Source: Rhodopirellula sp.
Lineage (GTDB): Bacteria > Planctomycetota > Planctomycetia > Pirellulales > Pirellulaceae
Assembly: GCA_024644085.1 (NCBI GenBank)
Contig: JAHELS010000007.1
Coordinates: 1-62,348 of the forward strand
Length of the DNA: 62,348 bases
Reading direction: 5' to 3'
The notes under the pieces are model-generated. The model searched no databases. It saw only the letters and a list, made by a program, of their open reading frames with translations, and was not told where the DNA came from. Position numbers and translations under genes: made by a program. Below, one piece after another: positions 55,320 to 62,348 of this stretch. Numbering within the stretch: position 1 is the first letter of the stretch; every line of letters begins with the position of its first letter.

Positions 55320-56294
55320 ATGGATGTTTCGGTTTCCCCGTTCGCGTCTGTCCCAAATCCTGCCCCCATGCCTGAAGTCGCCTGCGTGTCGGAAACCGAA
55401 TCTGGTATCAACGATTTGCTGCCACGGATCGAGTCTGCGCTCGAGTCGGCATGTCGTTTTGATCCTGGATGTCCCGACCGGCTTGCCGCGGCAATTCGTT
55501 ATGCGCTCTTGGCGCCTGGTAAGCGGTTGCGGCCAGCGCTCGTCTTGATGGGTGCTGAGGCATGTGGCGGACCGACGGGCTTGTCCTCGTCCGCGATGGC
55601 TGGTGCCGTGGCCGTCGAGATGATCCACGCGTATTCGCTTGTTCACGATGACTTGCCGGCGATGGATGACGACGACCTTCGCCGGGGGCGGCCTACATTG
55701 CATCGGCAATTTGATGAATCCACTGCGATCCTCGCTGGTGACGCGATGCTTGCCCAGGCGTTTTCGCACCTCGCAAGTCATGTCTCAGACCCGGCGATGG
55801 CGGTCGAGGCTGTGAATGTACTTTCGCGGGCGGCCGGGCCTTCGCAACTTGTCGGCGGGCAATTCGATGACTTGGCTGCGGAATCGGATGGTCACGAGCG
55901 CAGCGACGTTGCGAGCCTTGAGCACCTCGAATCGATCCATCGTCGAAAAACGGGTGCCCTGATATCGGCGTCGATCGACCTGGGGGCTGTGCTATCGGGC
56001 GGGACAGCAGATCAACGTGCGATTCTCACTGATTATGCTAGGGACGTTGGGCTGGCGTTCCAAATCGTCGATGACCTCCTCGATTTCACCGCCTCGTTTG
56101 AATCACTAGGGAAACGATCAGGAAAAGATGCCAGCCGGGGCAAGCTCACTTATCCGGGTTTGTTGGGATTGGACCCGGCCCGCGAAAAAGCTGAACAACT
56201 CGTGGAATCAGCGAAAGAAAAAGTATCCGTTTTCGATTCAGCCGGTTCGCGGTTAAGGTGGTTGGCGGGATACGTATTGGAGCGAACACACTGA
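55320..56294 (+). CDS. ispA: Polyprenyl (farnesyl/geranylgeranyl) diphosphate synthase
   Basis: 324 residues; a second in-frame ATG at 55368 is close to the usual family start and is a plausible alternative. It condenses IPP with allylic diphosphates. First aspartate-rich motif DDLPAMDDDDLRRGRPTLH and second DDLLDFT are intact, with GKRLRPALVL near residue 60. Chain length cannot be told by eye; farnesyl to geranylgeranyl is likely for this group. Its TGA shares a base with the dxs ATG (TGATG), so the isoprenoid enzymes are translationally coupled. Confidence 0.92.
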   Translation: MDVSVSPFASVPNPAPMPEVACVSETESGINDLLPRIESALESACRFDPGCPDRLAAAIRYALLAPGKRLRPALVLMGAEACGGPTGLSSSAMAGAVAVEMIHAYSLVHDDLPAMDDDDLRRGRPTLHRQFDESTAILAGDAMLAQAFSHLASHVSDPAMAVEAVNVLSRAAGPSQLVGGQFDDLAAESDGHERSDVASLEHLESIHRRKTGALISASIDLGAVLSGGTADQRAILTDYARDVGLAFQIVDDLLDFTASFESLGKRSGKDASRGKLTYPGLLGLDPAREKAEQLVESAKEKVSVFDSAGSRLRWLAGYVLERTH

Positions 56295-58243
56295 TGAATC
56301 AACCGACAAGTGGTCCCGACGAGAATCACCACCCCTTCGGCGAGCACCCGCTGTTGGCGAGCCTCGATGACGCGATGCCGCTGCGAAGTTTTTCGCAGCA
56401 GGAACTCGAGAGTGTAGCGGCCGAGATTCGTGATGTGCTGTGCAACTTGCTGGCGGCGCGAACCGCCCACTTTGCGTCCAATCTCGGCGTGGTCGAGCTG
56501 TGTCTCGCGTTGCACTGTGAATTCGATTTCCGTCACGACCGTCTGATTTGGGACACCGGACACCAGGTCTACCCGCATAAGCTTGTGACCGGCCGCTACC
56601 ACGAGTTCCCGAGCATCCGGACACGCGACGGGCTGATGGGGTATCCCAATCCGCATGAGAGTCCTTACGACCTGTTCATGACGGGACACGCCGGTTGCAG
56701 CGTCTCCACGGCGGTGGGACTGCGCAGCGGCGACCTGCTTGGCGCCCGTATCACCGAGAGCGACCAGCCGGTACGAAAGACCGTGGCTGTAATCGGGGAC
56801 GGTGCTTTCCCGAGCGGTATTGTCTTCGAGGCGATGAACAACGCGGGCGAATTGGAGGATGATCTGACGATCGTTCTCAACGATAACAAGATGTCGATTT
56901 GCCCAAGGGTCGGCGCCGTCGCGACCTATCTCGATCGTCTGCGCAGCAATCCGTTTTACACCGGGTTAAAGAGCGAGGTTGTGCGGCTGCTCGATCACGT
57001 GCCGATGTTCGGGGATCCCGCCGAACGATTGCTAGCCCAGATGAAAGAAGGTGTCAAAGCGGGTTTGCTCGGCGGGATGCTGTTCGAGGAGCTGAACATT
57101 CGATACGTCGGTCCGATCGACGGTCACGACATCGCATTAGTCCGGAAATACCTTGCTATGGCGAAGGAGATGAGCGGGCCCGTTCTGCTTCACGTCGTTA
57201 CCGAGAAAGGGCACGGCTACAAGCCGGCCGCGGAAGACCCGGTCTTTTTCCACACGCCCCCCGCATTCGAGGATTCCGGTGGCAAGGCGGTCACGAGGCA
57301 AAGTGACGGCAATCCCCCCTTCACGCTTCACGCGCGAGAAGCGATACGACGTCAGATGGCACAGGACGAGCGAGTCACAATCATCACTGCCGCAATGTGC
57401 CAGGGAAACAAGCTCGAACCGGTACGCGAACAATTCCCAGAGCGGTTCTTTGATGTAGGAATCTGTGAATCCCACGCCGTCGCATTTGCGGCGGGACAGT
57501 GCAAGACGGGATTGCGGCCGATCGTCGATATCTACAGCACATTCTTGCAGCGCAGCTACGACCAGATTTTCCAGGAAGTCGCGTTGCAGGATCTTCCGGT
57601 CGTTTTCATGCTCGACCGCGCAGGGCTGACCGGTCCGGACGGCCCGACCCATCATGGACTTTTTGATATCGGTTACATGCGCTTGTTCCCGAATATGGTC
57701 TGCATGGCGCCCGCGTACGCAGCCGAGGTCGATGCGATGCTGGCTGCAGCGTTGGCGCACGATCACCCTTGTAGTTTGAGGTATCCCAAAGCTTCGGCGT
57801 TGGAACTCGAGCGTATTCCTGAGGCAATCGCAATCGGAAAGAGCGAGGTGATTCGCGAAGGCGCCGACGGCACGATCGTCGCCTATGGTGCGATGCTGGA
57901 CCAGGCGATTGCCGCGGCGGAAATGCTCGAGGGAGAGCTCGATGTCGGCGTCATCAACGCCAGATTCGTGAAACCAATCGACGCGCAAATGGTCCGCGAG
58001 ACACTGGATCACGGCCGATTCGTCGTTACCGTCGAAGAGGGTGCAAGGATGGGCGGCTTCGGATCGGCTTTCCTTGAGTGCGCCGTTGAAGAACGACTCG
58101 ATACGCGAGCCGTCCGCGTCTTGGCGTTGCCCGACGAGTTTATCCAGCACGGCGACCGTGAAGAACTGCTCGCAGAGCACGACTTAAGTCCACAGGCGAT
58201 CGCCCAGGCGTGCCGAGACGCAGTGCCATCCGGCGTTCGTTAA
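56294..58243 (+). CDS. dxs: 1-deoxy-D-xylulose-5-phosphate synthase
   Basis: 649 residues from the ATG at 56294. It condenses pyruvate and glyceraldehyde 3-phosphate, using thiamine diphosphate, at the start of the MEP isoprenoid pathway. Visible: LIWDTGHQVYPHKLVTGR, the TPP motif GDGAFPSGIVFEAMNNAG with LNDNKMSI about 30 residues later, and VGICESHAVAFAAG with the catalytic Glu; then YSTFLQRSYDQIFQEVALQ and DRAGLTGPDGPTHHG. Residues GAFPSG and CES differ from the common GALTxG and AEQ forms, so this is a divergent branch, but all key residues remain. Confidence 0.93.
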   Translation: MNQPTSGPDENHHPFGEHPLLASLDDAMPLRSFSQQELESVAAEIRDVLCNLLAARTAHFASNLGVVELCLALHCEFDFRHDRLIWDTGHQVYPHKLVTGRYHEFPSIRTRDGLMGYPNPHESPYDLFMTGHAGCSVSTAVGLRSGDLLGARITESDQPVRKTVAVIGDGAFPSGIVFEAMNNAGELEDDLTIVLNDNKMSICPRVGAVATYLDRLRSNPFYTGLKSEVVRLLDHVPMFGDPAERLLAQMKEGVKAGLLGGMLFEELNIRYVGPIDGHDIALVRKYLAMAKEMSGPVLLHVVTEKGHGYKPAAEDPVFFHTPPAFEDSGGKAVTRQSDGNPPFTLHAREAIRRQMAQDERVTIITAAMCQGNKLEPVREQFPERFFDVGICESHAVAFAAGQCKTGLRPIVDIYSTFLQRSYDQIFQEVALQDLPVVFMLDRAGLTGPDGPTHHGLFDIGYMRLFPNMVCMAPAYAAEVDAMLAAALAHDHPCSLRYPKASALELERIPEAIAIGKSEVIREGADGTIVAYGAMLDQAIAAAEMLEGELDVGVINARFVKPIDAQMVRETLDHGRFVVTVEEGARMGGFGSAFLECAVEERLDTRAVRVLALPDEFIQHGDREELLAEHDLSPQAIAQACRDAVPSGVR

Positions 58244-58404
58244 ACGCACATCCGGCCCCGGTTACCCTCCAACGCCGAGAATCAAAACGGTCGCATCGTT
58301 TCGCGGACCGATACCTCGGTCGATTGTTTCCAGTATGCTGAGGTGATGTGGGCGTCGCCTGGTTGGTCGCGCCGATAGCTGCCATGTTGCCCGGACCGTA
58401 ACTG

Positions 58405-59298
58405 ATGACCGACGCTGACGCGCCTCAATGGATGCACGACGAGTCGATCCGACCGAAAGTCGTGATTCTCGGCACGCCGGATCGCGAACGGGTTCGTTCG
58501 GAATTGAAACGGCTGCGCCCTGCCATCGCCGAGCAGGCGGAGATCATCGCAGAAGACTTTGCGTTCGCGTATGACTTTTCGACCGACGAGCAGGACCTGG
58601 TGATTGTGCTCGGTGGCGACGGTTCGATCCTGCAGGCCGCGCGTCAAATGGGCCCGAACCAGTTGCCCGTGTTGGGAATCAATTGTGGCCGCCTCGGTTT
58701 TCTGGCCGCCCTGTCGCCCGACGATTTTCTCAATACCTGGCCCGATGTCTGTTGTGGTGGTTTCGGTATTGTGAACCACTTGATGCTGCGAACCAGCCTG
58801 ATCCGTGAGGGCGCCGTGGTCGCCGAACAATTGACCCTCAATGAAGCGGCGGTGTTGGGCGGGCCTCCCTACAAGATTCTCGATATCGACCTGTATGCCG
58901 ACGGACATCTGGCGACGCGCTACCGCTGTGACGGATTGATCATCGCCACGCCAGTCGGATCGACTGCCCACAATCTCTCGGCGGGCGGGCCGATACTTCG
59001 CCGTCACCTCCAGGCAATTGTGATTTCACCGATAAGCCCCCACACCCTGACCTATCGACCTCTGGTCGATTCTGCCGACACACTGCTTGAGTTGACGGTG
59101 ACCGAACCGAATGCGTCGACGAGCATCGTTGTGGATGGTCGCATTCTCGGACGTCTGCACACAGGCGACCGCGTCCGCATCGAACGCGCGGACGTCAAAT
59201 TTCGAATGCTATCAGTCGATGGTCAAAACGATTATCGCGCCTTGAGAGAGAAACTCGGTTGGGGCGGATCAGTGCCGGTGAAACGCTCGTCGCTGTAG
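58405..59298 (+). CDS. nadK: NAD kinase
   Basis: 297 residues, typical length. It phosphorylates NAD+ to NADP+ with ATP or polyphosphate. The signature GGDGSILQAARQM with the catalytic Asp, NEAAVLGG (NE motif) and the Gly-rich TPVGSTAHNLSAGGPIL are all intact. Cytoplasmic. The gap after dxs is about 160 bases, so it may have its own promoter. NADPH supply suits the isoprenoid genes upstream, but the adjacency is probably incidental. Confidence 0.96.
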   Translation: MTDADAPQWMHDESIRPKVVILGTPDRERVRSELKRLRPAIAEQAEIIAEDFAFAYDFSTDEQDLVIVLGGDGSILQAARQMGPNQLPVLGINCGRLGFLAALSPDDFLNTWPDVCCGGFGIVNHLMLRTSLIREGAVVAEQLTLNEAAVLGGPPYKILDIDLYADGHLATRYRCDGLIIATPVGSTAHNLSAGGPILRRHLQAIVISPISPHTLTYRPLVDSADTLLELTVTEPNASTSIVVDGRILGRLHTGDRVRIERADVKFRMLSVDGQNDYRALREKLGWGGSVPVKRSSL

Positions 59299-59382
59299 CA
59301 TTCGCTCTTGCCGCAATCGCGGCGATCTGCGACCCTACCGCGCGTGAAACTGAATCGTTTGCTGTGGAAGGAGACCGCAACT

Positions 59383-60267
59383 GTGTTTCGAGCACTCTTA
59401 TTCTCGCTGGCTTCGTTGGCAATCTTTGGTGCGCTCTTTTCCTCCGGAATCTGTGTTCATGCGGAGGAGTCCGCGCCCGAGGGCGAAAAATACACACTGC
59501 GGTACGCGCTCGATGAAGGCGAAACGATTCGTTACGAGGTGACGCACGCCGCAAAAACGAAAACACGCATCCGCGGCGCAGAAGAAATCTCGCAAGTTCA
59601 TACGGTCAGCAGGCGTCATTGGCAGGTGGTCAAGGTAAGCGATTCGAACATGACTTTCGATCACGTTGTGGATTCCGTGGAGATGACGCAACAGCAGGGC
59701 GACGCCGAAGAGCTGCGATGGGACAGCCAGAGCGGAGAAGAACCACCTGCGGTCTTTAAACCGGTCTCGAAACAACTCGGTCGAAAGTTGTCGACCGTTA
59801 CGGTCGATGCCCGCGGTGCGGAGACAGATCGAAAGAATTACGGCGGAACCAAGGCATCCTTGGGAATGGGCTCGCTGACGTTGGCATTCCCGGAACAACC
59901 GCTCGCCGTGGGTGAATCGTGGACGGTGCCTCGGGAAATCAAGACACGAACCGAAAGCGGTGAAGTGAAGCCGATCAAGATTCGCGAACTTTACACGCTC
60001 GAAAAAGTAAAAACCGGCGTCGCCACCTTGTCACTCCGAAGTGAGCCGCTGACTCCCATCGACGAGCCCTCGGTGCGCGCCCAGGTCGTCCAGCAATTGA
60101 GTAACGGCACGATTCGGTTCGACATCGACAACGGTCGGATGCTTAGCAAACAACTCGATTGGGACGAGACCGTGGTCGGGTTCCAGGGGCCCAACAGCCT
60201 GATGGAATACCGGGCCCGGTTGAGCGAATCGATGGTGGATGACATTGAGCGAACCGCTCGTCGGTAA
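59383..60267 (+). CDS. Secreted hypothetical protein (GTG start)
   Basis: 294 residues. The GTG at 59383 is chosen because AAGGAG lies 9 bases upstream and because it starts a proper signal peptide (FRALLFSLASLAIFGALF, cleavage near VHA-EES); upstream in-frame starts at 59308 and 59344 are less fitting. The mature protein is beta-rich, with YTLRYALDEGETIRYEVTH and ALAVGESWTVP-like elements (QPLAVGESWTVPREIKT), reminiscent of DUF6263-type proteins; this is tentative. No catalytic residues visible. Convergent with the next gene, 7 bases apart. Confidence 0.75.
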   Translation: MFRALLFSLASLAIFGALFSSGICVHAEESAPEGEKYTLRYALDEGETIRYEVTHAAKTKTRIRGAEEISQVHTVSRRHWQVVKVSDSNMTFDHVVDSVEMTQQQGDAEELRWDSQSGEEPPAVFKPVSKQLGRKLSTVTVDARGAETDRKNYGGTKASLGMGSLTLAFPEQPLAVGESWTVPREIKTRTESGEVKPIKIRELYTLEKVKTGVATLSLRSEPLTPIDEPSVRAQVVQQLSNGTIRFDIDNGRMLSKQLDWDETVVGFQGPNSLMEYRARLSESMVDDIERTARR

Positions 60268-60274
60268 ACAATGG

Positions 60275-60712
60275 CTACACGGTACGAGCCATGCTCGTCT
60301 GTTCGCCACGCCGGGTGACATGCACGATCGCGGCAATCGCACCGACTTGGATGAACGCGTAGACGAGCGGCGGAATTCCACGCAGGCCGGCGAGGATCGA
60401 GCGAATCCAGGCGGGCTCGCGAGTTTCCTGCAGCCGAATGATTTCCGCCAGGTCGCGTGATGGACGTCGCCATGTCGAAACATGCTCCCATCCGCGATTG
60501 GTGCGACGCCATCCCTGCGGAGCGACGGCGCGGGGTTGCCCTGATTCGACGACGTGGACTGCACCGGCGCGTTGCATGACTTCCAATGGCGGATAGGCAT
60601 CCCAACGGATCAGTGCGAGAAAGCCGAGGATGGCGGCGACGCAAAGAACGTTGTTGCGCAACCATCGCCTCAACCAACGCGCGTCATCGGGATGGACGTA
60701 GAAGTACTGCAT
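60275..60712 (-). CDS. Hypothetical two-helix membrane protein
   Basis: 145 residues from the Met at 60712, which begins MQYFYVHPDDARWLRRW; the in-frame Met at 60793 is preceded by unlikely Arg/Gly-rich sequence. Two membrane helices: NVLCVAAILGFLALI (about 20-34) and GIPPLVYAFIQVGAIAAIV (about 114-132), with a soluble loop of about 75 residues between. No recognised domain. The 362 bases between it and the HDOD gene hold no gene that I can support, only a small hairpin TGTTGC-N6-GCAACA near 60832. Confidence 0.65.
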   Translation of the reverse strand: MQYFYVHPDDARWLRRWLRNNVLCVAAILGFLALIRWDAYPPLEVMQRAGAVHVVESGQPRAVAPQGWRRTNRGWEHVSTWRRPSRDLAEIIRLQETREPAWIRSILAGLRGIPPLVYAFIQVGAIAAIVHVTRRGEQTSMARTV

Positions 60713-61074
60713 GACCGATCCATCGATGCAGGCTCCGTGCCCACGACCGAGGTGAATTCGGCCGCCGCGTCTAAACCGCCACGCACAAAGCACTTACCGC
60801 CACTCACGCACTGGAATGCGAATTCGGATGTTGCACCAACGCAACACTGTCGGCCAACGTGCGGTGTTCGCAGGCGACACAACACCGGGTTCCGTGGCAT
60901 GACACCGGTGGTACAACCCGCAGAATCCGACATCTCACCGTGGGCGACCTGGATCGAATCGAAAAAATCGCGGCTACGACAGCTCGAGCAAGGTAGGTTT
61001 CATCGCCCCGAATCCGACGTGCCGGACGTGTGCGTGGGGACATTCCAGAGACAAGACAAACAGACGATAAAGAT

Positions 61075-61965
61075 ATGACGACAGACGCAACGACCTCATT
61101 GGAAGACGTTTTTCACTCGGAAGTTCTGCCCGCGTTGCCGCACAGTGCCATCACGTTGCTGCAGATGTCTCAGAATCCCGATTCCGGACCGGCCGACTTT
61201 GCCAAGCCAATTGAGGCGGATCCCGGTTTGATGGGCCAGGTGTTGAAGTTCGTCAATTCGTCCTACTTTGGTTTCAGCCGCGAAATCATGAGCGTTCAAC
61301 AGGCGTTGACGTTGGTGGGAACGCGAGCGATCACGAATTTTGCATTGTGGAATGCCGTGTTCAGCGTGATCCCGAACCCCAAGTTCGGTCCATTTGACCT
61401 CAAGGCTCTTTGGCAGGATTCGCTACGGCGAGCCCTGTTTGCTCGCACGCTTGGTCGGTCGATTAGCGCAACCAACTCGGAAGACTTGTTCGCCGGTGCG
61501 CTGCTCCAGGACATGGCGATTCCGCTGCTGCTCAAGGAGCTGCCGACCGAATACGAAGATCTCGTGCAACGACGTGCCGACGAGGGGCGACGGTTGAGCG
61601 GGCTGGAAAACGAAATGTTCGGATGGGACCACGCCGACGCAGCCGCAATGCTGGCCAAGCAATGGAATTTGCCGGACGAATTCGTCACGCTGATCGAACA
61701 GCACACGCACCTTGCTGAGCTGTTGGCCGGCGGCGAAGCACAGCAGGGCGCAGCCTGTGTCGCACTCGCATCGTTGTTACCATCGTGCGCCGATGAAAGT
61801 TGGCCCGAACGCGCACAGTTCGTCGATGGATTCCAGCAATTAACGGGCAAGGCTGATGCTGAATTGCTGCAGATGTTCAGTGATGTCGACGCAGCGACCG
61901 CTGAATTTGCACCGATGTTGCAGCTGCCCGTCCCGAAAAGCGATCTGGTCAGCTACATCTCGTAG
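61075..61965 (+). CDS. HDOD-domain protein
   Basis: 296 residues from the Met at 61075. The whole protein is an HDOD domain: LPALPHSAITLLQMSQNP, DPGLMGQVLKFVNSSYFGFSREI with the conserved Leu/Asn-Ser-Ser-x-Phe block, and SVQQALTLVGTRAITNFAL. HDOD proteins are HD-fold relatives that lack phosphodiesterase residues and act in signalling and second-messenger control. Here it stands alone without receiver or GGDEF domains. The 3' end overlaps a reading frame on the other strand that looks like a gene remnant. Confidence 0.92.
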   Translation: MTTDATTSLEDVFHSEVLPALPHSAITLLQMSQNPDSGPADFAKPIEADPGLMGQVLKFVNSSYFGFSREIMSVQQALTLVGTRAITNFALWNAVFSVIPNPKFGPFDLKALWQDSLRRALFARTLGRSISATNSEDLFAGALLQDMAIPLLLKELPTEYEDLVQRRADEGRRLSGLENEMFGWDHADAAAMLAKQWNLPDEFVTLIEQHTHLAELLAGGEAQQGAACVALASLLPSCADESWPERAQFVDGFQQLTGKADAELLQMFSDVDAATAEFAPMLQLPVPKSDLVSYIS

Positions 61966-62097
61966 GTTTGACTGCATCCCGGAACGAACGTTGCCCTTGA
62001 TCGTCGTCTCGATCGCCCGCCGAACGCCGAACCCTGTGAGGGACAAAACCAGCACGGCGATGACCGGCCATGGCCAGAGTTGATTCTTGAGCGTCAA
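61966..62097 (-). pseudogene. Probable remnant of a membrane sensor gene (5' end only)
   Basis: From a TTG at 62097 the minus strand reads a convincing N-terminus: KNQLWPWPVIAVLVLSL and TGFGVRRAIETTIKGN form one membrane helix and the start of an extracytoplasmic segment, as in planctomycete membrane-bound adenylate cyclases or sensors. The frame continues only to 61840, overlapping the HDOD gene, with no domain. No good Shine-Dalgarno precedes the TTG. I read it as a truncated gene; a small real membrane protein of 85 residues is the alternative. Confidence 0.4.
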
Positions 62098-62348
62098 CGC
62101 GGTCCGCGAAACTCTCCTTTCAAGAAGACTCGATTATTCGCGGCTGACACGGGTTATAAAAGCATTCGTACCGGGATGACCCACGTCCGAAACCGATTCG
62201 TTCATGGGTAACCCACAGCTACTAGATTCGTTATGCCTTTGATGATTCACTTTCTTCCTTGATATAGCACGAATGCATAGCGAGACTGAACTTTGCTTCG
62301 AGGATTGCTTTTGGCACGCGGACTTAATTGATATCGACCTGTCCGGCG
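62098..62348. other. Terminal intergenic stretch
   Basis: No supported gene, tRNA or terminator was seen to the window end. It may hold the promoter of a gene outside the window. Confidence 0.4.

Overview
The window reads as a chromosomal segment of a planctomycete of the Rhodopirellula/Pirellula type. The evidence is: a 16S rRNA 3' end followed directly by an intrinsic terminator instead of tRNAs and 23S; several lineage-typical proteins (a kinase/STAND/FGE-like fusion, an ASPIC/UnbV FG-GAP lipoprotein, a TAT-exported Gfo/Idh/MocA oxidoreductase, a squalene-cyclase-repeat membrane protein, a small CxxC protein ending in a TCCEGG-type tail); many membrane or secreted proteins of no known function; and frequent strand switching with short operons. 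No transposase, integrase, CRISPR array or tRNA was seen.

Layout. 1-226: 16S rRNA 3' end, terminator at 383-420. 586-2395: possible zinc-ribbon ORF and a TerB-like/CbxX-type AAA+ ATPase. 2448-15099: accessory island with an asparagine-synthase-like enzyme lacking the glutaminase cysteine, a secreted metzincin-type lipoprotein coupled to a secreted partner, two glycosyltransferases sharing an N-terminal cysteine-rich module, a 71-residue peptide gene with its own promoter region, palindrome and terminator, and a 1484-residue kinase/STAND/FGE-like protein. 15295-23309: housekeeping and hypothetical genes (aroB, cysH, Rrf2 regulator, potassium channel). 23601-25802: groES-groEL with a near-consensus sigma-54 promoter and a terminator. 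25837-30227: mgtE and an ASPIC/UnbV lipoprotein. 30445-36176: efp divergent from epmB, then an ABC-2 permease, a radical SAM enzyme and a flavin halogenase-like protein. 36440-39629: hypotheticals and pqiAB-like genes. 39829-44886: giant TPR protein with an embedded C39-like peptidase. 44913-48208: FmdB zinc ribbon, nnrE, mutY, PDZ protein. 48368-51801: Na+-translocating biotin-dependent decarboxylase. 51974-54696: oxidoreductase and coiled-coil protein. 54849-59298: xseB-ispA-dxs and nadK. 59383-62348: secreted and membrane hypotheticals, an HDOD protein and a probable gene remnant.

The best candidate for an undescribed system is the peptide/glycosyltransferase island, centred on 7231-10618 with the amide-forming enzyme at 2448-4238. 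The small peptide (8492-8707) has a strong Shine-Dalgarno site, a perfect 8-bp-stem terminator and an LEGG double-glycine-like motif before a 24-residue tail with the only cysteine. It sits between two glycosyltransferases whose N-termini share a CxFR...C...RDACxACC module found on nothing else in the window. I infer a peptide-directed glycosylation or RiPP-like pathway; the sequence does not prove it. Coordinates and motifs are read directly from the sequence; family assignments rest on motif recognition without database searches.
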